NCBI GenBank assembly: GCA_963792885.1
Contig: CAWBXX010000002.1
Span: 434,001-498,000 of the forward strand
Direction of reading: 5' to 3'
Length of the DNA stretch: 64,000 bases
Origin: DASWJZ01 sp963792885
GTDB lineage: Bacteria; Pseudomonadota; Alphaproteobacteria; Rhizobiales; Afifellaceae
The notes below the pieces were generated by a model. That model saw only the letters and a program-made list of their open reading frames with translations, did no database searches and was not told the origin of the DNA. The number at the start of each line of letters is the position of its first letter. Position 1 is the first letter of the stretch. Shown here in pieces: positions 19,107 to 27,816 of the stretch. A program made the position numbers and the translations under genes.

Positions 19107-20227
19107 GCGCGCCTTCCACCCTCCTTCGCATTCGCGCGGTGCTCCTGAAGGAGTTCATCCAGATGCGGCGCGACCGGCTGACCTTCGCCATGATCCTCGG
19201 CGTCCCGATCATGCAGCTCGTGCTGTTCGGCTACGCGATCAACACGGATCCGAAGCATCTGCCGACGGGCGTCGTCGTCGCCGATTCCGGACCGGTCGCG
19301 CGCGCCATCGTAGCCGGCATGCAGACCTCCGGCTACTTCCGCATCGACGGGCTTCTGAGCGAAGACGAGGCCCGCCGCGGCCTCGAACAGGGCACGCTCG
19401 CCTTCGTCGTCACGGTGCCGCGCGATTTTCACAAGGATCTCGTCCGCGGCCACGGCCCTCAGATCGTGATCGAGGCCGATGCGTCGGATCCGACCGCCTC
19501 CGCCAATGCGATCGCGGCGATGCCGGAAATCGTTCGCCGCGCTGTCGCGGCCGCGAACGACGCGCCGTCCAAGGCTTCGGCCGACAATGTCGATGTCGTG
19601 GTCCACCGCCTTTACAATCCGGAAGCCGTCAACACCTACAACATCGTGCCCGGTCTGATCGGCACGATCCTCACCATGACGACGACGCTGATGACGGCGC
19701 TGGCGCTGACCCGCGAGATCGAGCGCGGCACGATGGAGAGCCTTCTCGCCATGCCGCTCAGGCCGCTCGAGATCATGATCGGCAAGATTGTGCCGTATAT
19801 TGTCATGGGCTTTCTGCAGGTCATCGTCATCCTGACAGCGGCCTACGCGCTCTTCTCGGTGCCGTTGGAAGGGTCGGTCGTGCTGCTGCTCCTCGCGGTG
19901 CTCCTCTTCATCGCCGCCAATGTGACCCTCGGCTACACCTTCTCGACCCTGGCGCGCTCGCAGCTGCAGGCCATGCAGATGACGTTTTTCTTCTTCCTGC
20001 CGTCCATCCTGCTCTCGGGGTTCATGTTCCCGTTCCGCGGCATGCCGGTCTGGGCACAGGCGATCGGCGAGGTGCTGCCGCTGACGCATTTTTTGCGTGC
20101 CGTGCGCGGCATCATGCTGAAAGGCAACGACACGACGCAGGTCCTGCCCTATCTCTGGCCGGTGGCGGTTTTTCTGGTCGCGATCGGTGGAATCGCGCTT
20201 TTGCGCTTCCGGCGCACGCTGGATTGA
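19103..20227 (+). CDS. ABC-2 type permease (YbhS/YbhR-like)
   Basis: Membrane subunit of 374 residues. One N-terminal helix (LTFAMILGVPIMQLVLFGYAI), a large periplasmic domain (about residues 50-175) and five further helices give the standard ABC-2 layout. The segment ALTREIERGTMESLLAMPLRPLEIMIGKIVPYIVMG is the conserved coupling region. E. coli has two such permeases (YbhS and YbhR); only one is present, so it probably acts as a homodimer. Last gene of the operon; the glutamine-synthetase-family gene starts 54 bases later and is probably separate. The substrate is unknown; relatives handle drugs such as cefoperazone and chloramphenicol. Confidence 0.9.
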   Translation: MSAPSTLLRIRAVLLKEFIQMRRDRLTFAMILGVPIMQLVLFGYAINTDPKHLPTGVVVADSGPVARAIVAGMQTSGYFRIDGLLSEDEARRGLEQGTLAFVVTVPRDFHKDLVRGHGPQIVIEADASDPTASANAIAAMPEIVRRAVAAANDAPSKASADNVDVVVHRLYNPEAVNTYNIVPGLIGTILTMTTTLMTALALTREIERGTMESLLAMPLRPLEIMIGKIVPYIVMGFLQVIVILTAAYALFSVPLEGSVVLLLLAVLLFIAANVTLGYTFSTLARSQLQAMQMTFFFFLPSILLSGFMFPFRGMPVWAQAIGEVLPLTHFLRAVRGIMLKGNDTTQVLPYLWPVAVFLVAIGGIALLRFRRTLD

Positions 20228-20281
20228 CCACGTCGCCGCTCCGGCTTCGCGAAACGCGCCAAAACGGCTAAGTATGGGATT

Positions 20282-21688
20282 ATGAGCGCAGTTGTGGAGA
20301 ACCTAACAGACGAAAGACCGCAGGTTGTGCGCGGTGCGGCCGACGAAGCCGCCGCCCGCGAGTGGTGCCGCGCGCGCCGCATCGACGACATCGAGTGCAT
20401 CATCCCGGACCAGGCCGGGGTCGCGCGCGGCAAGCTGATGCCGACGGAGAAATTCTTCGGCGGCAACCCGATGACGCTGCCTGCGTCGATGTTCACCCAG
20501 ACGATCACCGGCGAATATCCGGAGGAAGAGGTCGCCTTCATGGAAGGCCTGACCGATTCCGATCTGATCTTCCGCGCCGACTTCTCCACGCTCGCGGTCG
20601 TGCCCTGGGCCAGCGACCCGACCGCGCAGCTGATCCACGACGCCCACCACAAGGACGGCACCCCCTTCGAGATCGCGCCCCGCAACGTCCTGAGGAAGAT
20701 CGTAAGACTCTACAGCGAGCGCGGCCTGATGCCGGTCGTCGCACCGGAGATGGAATTCTATCTCGTCAAGCCGAATATCGATCCGGACTATCCGCTCGAG
20801 CCGCCTGTCGGCCGCTCCGGCCGGCCGGAGCGCGCCCGCCAAGCCTATTCGATCACTGCGGTCAACGAGTTCGAAGAGCTCTTCGACGACATCTACCGCT
20901 TCTCCGAAGCGCAGGGCCTTGAGATCGACACCCTGAATCACGAGGACGGCACCGCGCAGATGGAGATCAATCTGCGCCACGGCGACCCCGTCGAGCTCGC
21001 CGACCAAGTGTTCCTCTTCAAGCGCACGATCCGCGAGGCGGCGCTCCGCCACAAGATGTACGCGACCTTCATGGCGAAGCCGATCGCTTCGGAGCCCGGC
21101 TCCGCCATGCACATCCACCACTCCGTCACCGACGTCGCGACGGGCAAGAACATCTTCGCCGACGGTGGCACGAGCGCACTTGCGCCTCGCTTCCTGCACT
21201 ATCTCGGCGGCATGCAGGCCTATCTGCCGCGCGTCATGTGCATGCTCGCACCTTATGTGAATTCCTACCGGCGGCTGGTCCGCAACTCGAGCGCGCCGAT
21301 TAACGTGCGCTGGGGCTACGACAACCGTACCGTGGGTCTGCGCGTGCCGCTCTCCGACACGTCGAATCGGCGGGTGGAGAACCGCGTTCCCTCCTCCGAC
21401 GCCAATCCCTATCTCGCCATCGCCGCCTCGCTTGCCTGCGGCTATCTCGGCCTCGTGCGGGAGCTTGAGCCCGACCGGCCGATCGAAGGCGCGAACCGCG
21501 ACCCGAGCCTGGCGCTGCCGCGCTCGATCCTCGACGCGGTGCGGCTCTTGGAGGAGACGCCGGAGCTGGTCGAGATCTTCGGCGCGTCGTTCGTGCGCAC
21601 CTACCGCGCCATCAAGGAGACGGAGTACGAGACCTTCATGGGCGTGATCAGCGCGTGGGAGCGCGAATACCTGCTTCTCAGCGTCTGA
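20282..21688 (+). CDS. puuA: Gamma-glutamylputrescine synthetase (glutamine synthetase family)
   Basis: Ligates glutamate to putrescine with ATP, the first step of the Puu pathway; 468 residues, cytoplasmic. The glutamine-synthetase fold shows in VAPEMEFYLVKP (metal glutamate), ETLNHEDGTAQMEINLRHGDP-like metal ligands, FMAKPIASEPGSAMHIHHSV (ATP-side histidine) and VRNSSAPINVRWGYDNRTVGLRVP. The preference for putrescine over ammonia is inferred from similarity to PuuA, the adjacent PuuB and the potFGHI importer in the same window. The start ATG at 20282 lacks a strong ribosome site. The puuB gene begins five bases after the stop. Confidence 0.85.
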   Translation: MSAVVENLTDERPQVVRGAADEAAAREWCRARRIDDIECIIPDQAGVARGKLMPTEKFFGGNPMTLPASMFTQTITGEYPEEEVAFMEGLTDSDLIFRADFSTLAVVPWASDPTAQLIHDAHHKDGTPFEIAPRNVLRKIVRLYSERGLMPVVAPEMEFYLVKPNIDPDYPLEPPVGRSGRPERARQAYSITAVNEFEELFDDIYRFSEAQGLEIDTLNHEDGTAQMEINLRHGDPVELADQVFLFKRTIREAALRHKMYATFMAKPIASEPGSAMHIHHSVTDVATGKNIFADGGTSALAPRFLHYLGGMQAYLPRVMCMLAPYVNSYRRLVRNSSAPINVRWGYDNRTVGLRVPLSDTSNRRVENRVPSSDANPYLAIAASLACGYLGLVRELEPDRPIEGANRDPSLALPRSILDAVRLLEETPELVEIFGASFVRTYRAIKETEYETFMGVISAWEREYLLLSV

Positions 21689-21693
21689 TCGCG

Positions 21694-22968
21694 ATGGCGC
21701 GCATTTTCCCGCCGTCCTTCTTCCGGCTCGCCGCGGGCGACGTTCCCGGCTATCCGCCGCTCGACGGCTCGCGCCGGGCCGATGTTTGTATCGTCGGTGG
21801 CGGCTTCACCGGGCTCTCCGCCGCGATCCATCTTGCCGACGCCGGCTCCGACGTCGTGCTTATTGAGGCCGAGACGGTTGCAAGCGGCGCCTCTGGTCGG
21901 AACGGCGGGCAGATCCACTCCGGCCTCAGGCGCGACGTGCTCTGGCTGGAAAAGAAATTCGGCTTCGCCCGCGCCAAGGATTTCTGGGACATGACGGAGG
22001 AGGCGAAGGCGCTCGTGCGCGCGCTGATCGTCCGCTTCGCCATTGCCTGCGATCTGAGGCCGGGCGTTATCGAAACCCTGCACAAAGCCTCGTTTCTTCC
22101 CGAATCCGCGGCGCTCGTCGCCGCGCTCACCGAGCGCTTCGGCTACGATCAGGTGCGGCTTCTCGATCGCGACGAGACCGTCGCCGCGCTCGGCTCGGAG
22201 CGGTTCTTCGGCGGCGTGCGCGACAGCGGCGGCGGTCATCTCGACCCCTACCGCTTTTCGCTCGGGCTGGCGCGCGCCGCGACCCTGCTCGGCGCGACAG
22301 TCCATGAGCAAACGCCGGCGCTCGCGCTTCTCGACGACTCCGGCCCGGTCGTGCGCACGCCGGCCGGCGACATCCGCGCCGACCATGTCATCGTCGCGAC
22401 CGACGGACGCTCCGGTCGCTTCGAGCGGATCACCCGCCGCCGCATGATCGGCGTCAACAGCTTCGTCATCGTAACGGAGCCGCTCGGGCAATTGGGCGAG
22501 GCCATTCTCCCCGGCGGCGAGTCGGCGGCCGACAGCCGCTTCGTCGTGCGCTACTGGCGCAAGACCGTGGACGGGCGGCTCGTCTTCGGCGGCGGGGAGA
22601 GCAACGCCGGACGTATCCCTGCGGACATCGCGGCGTTCGTGCGTCCGCATATGCTCGAAATCTATCCGGGGCTGGCGGAAGCATCGATTGCGCATGGCTG
22701 GGGCGGCATCGTCTCGGTGACGGCGCCGCGCCTTCCCTTCGTGCGCGAGATCGCGCCGGCAGTTTGGGCGGCGGGCGGCTATTCCGGCCAGGGGGTCGCG
22801 CTCGCGCCCTTCGTCGGCAAGCTGATGGCGGAGGCGGCGCTCGGCCGCCGCGAGCGCATCGCGGCATTCACGAACCTGGCCATCCCTCCGCTGCCCCTCG
22901 CTGGCTGGTTGCGTCGGCCGCTGGTGAGCCTCGCCATCCTGCGCGGCCGGGTCGCCGACAGGCTTTAA
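21694..22968 (+). CDS. puuB: Gamma-glutamylputrescine oxidase (FAD-dependent)
   Basis: Oxidises gamma-glutamylputrescine to the aldehyde with release of ammonia and peroxide; 424 residues. The ATG at 21694 lies five bases after puuA; the longer frame upstream overlaps puuA and is unlikely. The D-amino-acid-oxidase fold is clear: dinucleotide loop VCIVGGGFTGLSAAIHLADAG with the acidic end VVLIEAE, the flavin segment ASGASGRNGGQIHSGLR, and the C-terminal AAGGYSGQGVALAPFVGKLMAEAALG. The exact substrate is inferred from pairing with puuA. Further Puu steps (puuC, puuD) are not in the window. Confidence 0.88.
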   Translation: MARIFPPSFFRLAAGDVPGYPPLDGSRRADVCIVGGGFTGLSAAIHLADAGSDVVLIEAETVASGASGRNGGQIHSGLRRDVLWLEKKFGFARAKDFWDMTEEAKALVRALIVRFAIACDLRPGVIETLHKASFLPESAALVAALTERFGYDQVRLLDRDETVAALGSERFFGGVRDSGGGHLDPYRFSLGLARAATLLGATVHEQTPALALLDDSGPVVRTPAGDIRADHVIVATDGRSGRFERITRRRMIGVNSFVIVTEPLGQLGEAILPGGESAADSRFVVRYWRKTVDGRLVFGGGESNAGRIPADIAAFVRPHMLEIYPGLAEASIAHGWGGIVSVTAPRLPFVREIAPAVWAAGGYSGQGVALAPFVGKLMAEAALGRRERIAAFTNLAIPPLPLAGWLRRPLVSLAILRGRVADRL

Positions 22969-23069
22969 GGGCTGATCGTCCCCAGGGATTGCGGCGTTTA
23001 CCCGATCTTCAGCACGATCTTGCGAAGCATCCCTAGGGCGGCGGTGCGAAACCGTTTCTTAGGCCTGAG

Positions 23070-23098
23070 CCCCAGATTGTGGCAGCTACAACCTGGGG
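23070..23098 (+). promoter_or_regulatory. Leader hairpin before the molybdopterin-fold gene
   Basis: CCCCAGATTGT (23070-23080) pairs with ACAACCTGGGG (23088-23098) with one mismatch and a 7-base loop, ending four bases before the GGAGG ribosome site at 23102. A structure so close to the ribosome site could modulate translation or anchor a 5' end. AACCGTTTCTTA at 23050-23061 just upstream also occurs before the REC-EAL gene. Confidence 0.35.
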
Positions 23099-23115
23099 TC
23101 TGGAGGAGAGTGGCG

Positions 23116-23628
23116 ATGACAGCGTCGCTACATTCGCTCGCGCTGCTTGCTACGGGACTGGTCGTCTTTGCGGGGCAAGCCTTCGCCGCTCCGCTTGCGA
23201 GCCCGAAGGGCAATCCGATCCTCGTCATCAGCGGCGACATCGCCAACACCAATGACGGTGCGGTCGCCCGTTTCGATCGGGCGATGCTGGAGTTGATCGG
23301 CACGGTCAAGCTGACCACGCTGACGCCCTGGTACGACGCGCCCTCGGAATATGAAGGCGTCTCCATGCGAGCGCTGATGGCCTATGTCGGCGCCCGCGGC
23401 ACGGAAGTTCTCGCCACCGCGCTCAACGACTATCAGAGCGAGATCCCGATGTCGGACTTCGCGCGCTACAATGTCGTGCTCGCGATGAAACGCGACGGCG
23501 CGCTGATGCCGATCCGCGACAAAGGCCCGCTCTTTATCGTCTATCCCTTCGATTCCGATCCGCAGCTCCGGGCAGAGCAATATTACAGCCGCGCGGTTTG
23601 GCAGGTGAAGGAGCTCGATGTGCGCTAG
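23116..23628 (+). CDS. Periplasmic oxidoreductase molybdopterin-binding-fold protein
   Basis: Exported protein of 170 residues. The ATG at 23116 has GGAGG nine bases upstream; GTG at 23110 is an alternative. The signal peptide is about 25 residues (SLALLATGLVVFAGQAFA). The mature part (GNPILVISGDIANTNDG, VKLTTLTPWYDAPSEYEGVSMRALMAYVGA, ARYNVVLAMKRDGALMPIRDKGPLFIVYPFD) matches the sulfite-oxidase-like molybdopterin fold, but it is far shorter than real enzymes. The expected cofactor cysteine is not visible, so it is probably a non-catalytic binding or sensor protein. The GGDEF-EAL gene follows 18 bases later, which suggests a two-gene sensing module. Confidence 0.75.
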   Translation: MTASLHSLALLATGLVVFAGQAFAAPLASPKGNPILVISGDIANTNDGAVARFDRAMLELIGTVKLTTLTPWYDAPSEYEGVSMRALMAYVGARGTEVLATALNDYQSEIPMSDFARYNVVLAMKRDGALMPIRDKGPLFIVYPFDSDPQLRAEQYYSRAVWQVKELDVR

Positions 23629-23646
23629 CGGCGGCGCGCCTGACCC

Positions 23647-26073
23647 ATGAACTCAAGCAAGCTCGTTCAGATCTACCTTGCAGCGATGCTGGCGGCGCTC
23701 GTCGCCGCCGCGCTTTACACCTATCTGATGATCGACCGCCGCCAGGAATTGCTTGAGAGCTTCTCCCGCTCTAACGTTGCTTATTCGGCGAGCGAGGCGG
23801 CCATCGAGTTCCAGCGTCTTGAGAAGGCGCTTCTCGCCCTCGACCGCGTTCGCACGCCCGCCGCCGTCGACGAAGCGAAGCTCCGCTACGAGATTCTCTA
23901 TAACCGCGCTGCCATCCTGAACCACGGCGAGTTTCGTCGCTTCGCCAGCGCTGCTCCATCGCAGCTCGCGGTCGTCATGGACTTGAGAAGGGTCGTGGGC
24001 ACGCTTGATTCGACCTTCGCCAAAGCCGCCACCGATCTCGACGTTGGGCCGATACTGGCAAGCCTCGCGCCGCTCGAGCCGAAGATCATCGGCCTCGCCG
24101 CCGAAGCGAGCCGCTACGGCACCGACCGCCTTTCCATCGACCGCCAGTCGCTCCTGCAGCTCCACCGGCAGTTCTCCACGCTTTCCTTTGCGCTGATTAT
24201 CGGCGGCCTCTGCCTTGTCGGAGCGCTCACGTGGCACAACCGCCTGCTGACACGCGCGCACAGGGAGCTGAGCAACGCGACGGCGGACCTGAAGCGCACA
24301 GCGGAGGATCTTGCCGCCGCCAACCTGACGATCGAGACGGCCAACTTGGAGCTCCGCCGCAAGAACGAGCGGCTGCACGAAAAGGAGCAGGCGCTCCAGG
24401 CGCAGAACATCCTCTTCGACGCCGCGCTCAATCACATGTCGCAGGGCCTGTGCATGTTCAATTCCTCGCTGCGGCCAATCGTCTGTAACCGTCGCTTCGC
24501 GGAGCTCTTCCAGCTCGACCGGTTCCTCACGCCGGAGGCGACCGGGCCCGGCCCGCATCTTCCGGCGCTCGATGATCTTTCCCCCGATCTCGCCGCCGGG
24601 ATCGCGCACAACATCCGCGATGGGCAGGCCGCCTATTTCGAGACGGAGCGCGCCGACGGCCGCATCGTTGCGGTCGCACTGGAGCCTATGGGAGAAGGCT
24701 CCTGGGTGGCGACCTTCGAGGACGTGACGGATCAGCGCCGCGCGCACGCACGCATTGCGCACATGGCTCGCCATGACGGCCTCACCAACCTGCCCAACCG
24801 CTACGCCTTCCGCGAGCGGATGCAGGAGGCGCTCGCCGAGTCCGACGAGGCCGGCCGCATGCTTGCCGTGATGTGCGTCGACGTCGACAACTTCAAGAGC
24901 GTGAACGACTCGCTCGGTCATCCGACTGGCGATGCGCTTCTTTGCGCCGTTGCGGAGAGGCTCGTTCGGAGCGTCCGCGAGACCGACATGGTCGCGCGCT
25001 TCGGCGGCGACGAGTTTGCGATTTTGCAGCCGCGTATCGCACGGATCGATGACGCCGACCGTCTCGCCAACCGCCTGATCGACGATCTGCGCAAGCCTTT
25101 TCTCATCGACGGCGAGCTCGTCTATGCGAGCGCCAGCATCGGCATCGCGTTGGCGCCGAAGCACGGCAACGATCCCGATATCTTGCAGAAGAACGCCGAT
25201 CTCGCGCTCTACGCGGCGAAGACGGATGGAAAGCGCACCTACCGCTTCTTCGAGACCGTTATGGACGAGCGCCTTACGAACCGCCACGTGCTGGAGCGCG
25301 ATCTCCGGCGTGCGATCGCAGCGGACGAGCTGCTGCTCTACTATCAACCGATCGTCGACCTTCGGACGATGCGGCCGACAGGGTTCGAGGCGCTGCTGCG
25401 CTGGAAGCACCCGATACACGGCCTGATCCCGCCGAGCACCTTCATTCCGATCGCTGAGGAGGCCGGGCTCATCCACGAGATCGGACGCTGGGTGCTGGCG
25501 CAGGCCTGCGCCGACGCTTCGCGCTGGCCGTCGCATCTGCGTGTCGCCGTGAATCTTTCCGTGGCGCAGTTCGCGCACGGCGACATCGTCGAGGATATTC
25601 GCGCAGCGCTGAGCCGCGCCGGGCTCCGGCCCGAGCGCCTGACGGTCGAAATTACCGAATCGCTCCTCCTCACGGAGAGCATCGCCAACATCGACACGCT
25701 GCATCGCCTGAAGGCGCTCAACGTCGCGATCGCGATGGACGATTTCGGCACCGGCTATTCGTCCCTGAACTATCTGCGGAAGTTCTCGTTCGACCAGATC
25801 AAGATCGACCGCGACTTCGTCAGCACGGCGCGGAGCGCCGATAAGAACGTTGCGATCATCCATGCCATCGTGCGGCTCGGGCAGACGCTCGGCATGACGA
25901 CCGTGGCGGAAGGCATCGAGACGCAGGAAGACCTGGACGTGCTGCGCGAGGCCGGCTGCGAGGAGGGACAGGGCTATCTCTTCAGCCGTCCGGTACCGCG
26001 CGAGAAGGTAGTGGAGCTGATCGATGCCGACGCGTGCACGGCCCACAAAACGAGCCGCATGGCCGCTGCTTAG
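23647..26073 (+). CDS. Membrane GGDEF-EAL cyclic-di-GMP protein
   Basis: Bifunctional c-di-GMP turnover protein of 808 residues. Helices at about 7-30 and 177-197 bracket a periplasmic sensor domain of about 145 residues; a coiled coil (200-265) and a PAS-like domain (about 265-375) follow. The cyclase site GGDEF is intact at residues 453-457, with the inhibitory RxxD site RETD at 444-447, five residues before it. The phosphodiesterase domain keeps EALLRW (581 onward), NLSVAQF, EITESLL, DDFGTGYSSL, KIDRDFV, AEGIET and GQGYLFSRP, so both activities are plausible. Its operon partner is the exported molybdopterin-fold protein, which may feed the sensor domain. The stop overlaps the convergent HAD gene by four bases. 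Confidence 0.93.
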   Translation: MNSSKLVQIYLAAMLAALVAAALYTYLMIDRRQELLESFSRSNVAYSASEAAIEFQRLEKALLALDRVRTPAAVDEAKLRYEILYNRAAILNHGEFRRFASAAPSQLAVVMDLRRVVGTLDSTFAKAATDLDVGPILASLAPLEPKIIGLAAEASRYGTDRLSIDRQSLLQLHRQFSTLSFALIIGGLCLVGALTWHNRLLTRAHRELSNATADLKRTAEDLAAANLTIETANLELRRKNERLHEKEQALQAQNILFDAALNHMSQGLCMFNSSLRPIVCNRRFAELFQLDRFLTPEATGPGPHLPALDDLSPDLAAGIAHNIRDGQAAYFETERADGRIVAVALEPMGEGSWVATFEDVTDQRRAHARIAHMARHDGLTNLPNRYAFRERMQEALAESDEAGRMLAVMCVDVDNFKSVNDSLGHPTGDALLCAVAERLVRSVRETDMVARFGGDEFAILQPRIARIDDADRLANRLIDDLRKPFLIDGELVYASASIGIALAPKHGNDPDILQKNADLALYAAKTDGKRTYRFFETVMDERLTNRHVLERDLRRAIAADELLLYYQPIVDLRTMRPTGFEALLRWKHPIHGLIPPSTFIPIAEEAGLIHEIGRWVLAQACADASRWPSHLRVAVNLSVAQFAHGDIVEDIRAALSRAGLRPERLTVEITESLLLTESIANIDTLHRLKALNVAIAMDDFGTGYSSLNYLRKFSFDQIKIDRDFVSTARSADKNVAIIHAIVRLGQTLGMTTVAEGIETQEDLDVLREAGCEEGQGYLFSRPVPREKVVELIDADACTAHKTSRMAAA

Positions 26074-26774
26074 ACCGAGCGCGCGCTGAGCCAGGCCGGC
26101 AGGTCTCGCACGCTTTCGAGCACGACGTCGGCGAGCGGCTCAAGCTCCGCCAGCCCCCCGTTTCCGCTGAGGACGCCGATCGCGACGCCGGCGCCGGCAG
26201 CACGCGCCATTTCAAGGTCGTGCGGGTTGTCGCCGATAACCGCGATCTCTTCCGGCGGCACATCCGACGCCGCGGCGAAGGCATAGACGATATCGGGTGC
26301 CGGTTTCGGTCGCTCGACCGAATCGTAGCCGAAAACGTGCGGCAGGAAGGCCGCGAGACCGAGCGCTTCGAGGGCCGCCTTCGTCGCCGCGGTGCCGTCA
26401 TTGGTGGCGACGCCCATGGCGAAGCCTGCATCCGAGAGCGTCTGTAAAGTATCGCTCAAGCCCGGAAACGGCACCGAAAAGGCGACGCCGTTTTTGGAGA
26501 AGACCTCGTCGATGCGCGCGACCATTGCCCGCTGCTCCGATCCGGTAAGCGCCGGGTACCAGATGCGCACGATGTCCAAGGTGTGACCTGCTGCGAGCGC
26601 GCCGCCGGAGCGGAAGCGCCCGCTCTCCGGATCGAAGCCTCCGGCGACGAGCATCGCGTTCGCAGTGGCTACGTCGCCCCCCGCAAGGTCGAGGCAGAGC
26701 TCGTGATAGACGCGCGACCAGCTCGCCTCGAAATCGAGGAGCGTCCCATCCTTGTCGAAAAGGAGACCGCGCAT
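26070..26774 (-). CDS. HAD-superfamily hydrolase, phosphoglycolate phosphatase-like
   Basis: Phosphatase of 234 residues. Motif I is LLFDKDGTLLDF with the nucleophile and acid/base aspartates, motif II is MGVATNDGT, and motifs III/IV are ERPKPAPDIVYAFAAASDVPPEEIAVIGDNPHDLEMARAAGAG. An alpha-helical cap domain occupies about residues 20-85. The family resembles Gph (phosphoglycolate phosphatase) and other small-molecule phosphatases; the substrate cannot be assigned. Transcribed alone on the minus strand, convergent with the GGDEF-EAL gene and divergent from the pterin dehydratase. Confidence 0.85.
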   Translation of the reverse strand: MRGLLFDKDGTLLDFEASWSRVYHELCLDLAGGDVATANAMLVAGGFDPESGRFRSGGALAAGHTLDIVRIWYPALTGSEQRAMVARIDEVFSKNGVAFSVPFPGLSDTLQTLSDAGFAMGVATNDGTAATKAALEALGLAAFLPHVFGYDSVERPKPAPDIVYAFAAASDVPPEEIAVIGDNPHDLEMARAAGAGVAIGVLSGNGGLAELEPLADVVLESVRDLPAWLSARSV

Positions 26775-26915
26775 CGGGTCTTGCCTGCCCGAGGCGGGCG
26801 ATTGCGGTCAAGGCAAACCTGCCAAGGCAAGGCAAGCAGCTTGTCGGCCGCCAGCCCGCCTCGCACTATGATCGCCGCCGGATCGGAGCAGCCGGCTGAG
26901 TGGCGAGGACCAAGG

Positions 26916-27296
26916 ATGAGCGAGCGGAAGCCCGAGCGCACGTATTCCGATGCCGAGGTCGAGGCGCGCCTGAAGAGCGAGCTGCCGCACTGGACGCTCG
27001 CGGACGGCAATATCGTGCGCCGTTACAGGACATCCGGCTGGAAGGCGACGCTGATGGTTGTGAATGCGGTCGGGCATCTGGCGGAAGCCGCCTGGCACCA
27101 CCCCGACCTCAAGGTGTCCTACGCAGCAGTGGAAGTCATCTTACGGACCCATTCTGCGAAGGGAATCACCGACAAGGACTTTGCGCTTGCGAGGAAGATC
27201 GAAGAAGTCGTGGCCTGGCAGCCGGGAAAGGACGACGGTGCGCTCGAGGGGACGCCGGCCGACCCGCGCTTTGCCTACGTGAAGTACGATCCCTGA
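26916..27296 (+). CDS. 4a-hydroxytetrahydrobiopterin dehydratase (pterin-4a-carbinolamine dehydratase)
   Basis: Recycles the 4a-hydroxy-pterin made by aromatic amino-acid hydroxylases, or acts in molybdopterin/folate salvage; 126 residues. The active-site motif is complete: HHPDLKVSYAAVEVILRTHSAKGIT, with His61-His62 and His79. The start ATG at 26916 follows AAGG closely. Convergent with folK. No phenylalanine hydroxylase is nearby; the folate neighbours make a general pterin role plausible. Confidence 0.9.
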   Translation: MSERKPERTYSDAEVEARLKSELPHWTLADGNIVRRYRTSGWKATLMVVNAVGHLAEAAWHHPDLKVSYAAVEVILRTHSAKGITDKDFALARKIEEVVAWQPGKDDGALEGTPADPRFAYVKYDP

Positions 27297-27314
27297 CGCC
27301 AAGCCGGACGCCCG

Positions 27315-27816
27315 TCATCCGGCTTCATGCCAGCCGGATTCCGCCAGCCGCTGCATGCCTTCCTTGTCGCTTAGCCCGACCCACTCTCCGATATCTCGGC
27401 CGCCGAAAACGGCGTCCGGCATCACGTCTTGAAGCGGCACGAGCGCAAAGGCCCGCTCCGTCAGCCGCGGATGCGGGATGCGGAGCCCGGGCTCGTCTAT
27501 CTCTTCGTCCCCGAAGAGCAGGATGTCGATGTCGATCCTTCGCGGCCCCCAGCGCTCGACCCGCTCGCGGCCAAGTTGCCGCTCGATCGCGAGCACCGTG
27601 TCGAGCAGCTGCGCGCGGCGCCAAAGACGTGTCGATCCGCACCGCGGCATTCAGGAAAGCCGGCTGGTCGATCTTGCCCCAGGGCGGCGTCAGGTAGAGC
27701 GCGGAGACGGCCTCGACCGCAATTGCCGGCTCGGCGGCGAGGCAGCCGATCGCCGTTGCGAGGAGCTTGCGACTGTCGCCGATATTTCCCCCGAGGCCGA
27801 GCACGGCGCGTGTCAC
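27315..27816 (-). pseudogene. folK: 2-amino-4-hydroxy-6-hydroxymethyldihydropteridine diphosphokinase, one frameshift
   Basis: Folate-pathway kinase (HPPK). From the ATG at 27816 the frame reads LGLGGNIGDS...YLTPPWGKIDQPAFLNAAVRIDTSLAPR, then derails. The rest, QLLDTVLAIERQLGRERVERWGPRRIDIDILLFGD onward with the HPPK signature, continues in another frame to 27315. One surplus base in the alternating GC tract at 27611-27617 explains it; without it the protein would be about 166 residues, normal for HPPK. HPPK is usually essential, so a sequencing error or an alternative enzyme elsewhere is likely. The start overlaps the folP stop. The usual folB between folP and folK is absent. Confidence 0.85.

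Noticed and set aside
23653..26046. A 797-codon open frame on the minus strand opposite the GGDEF-EAL gene
   Set aside because: High-GC DNA gives long antisense frames. The translation is low-complexity, rich in Arg/Asp/His, while the plus-strand protein has full GGDEF and EAL motifs.
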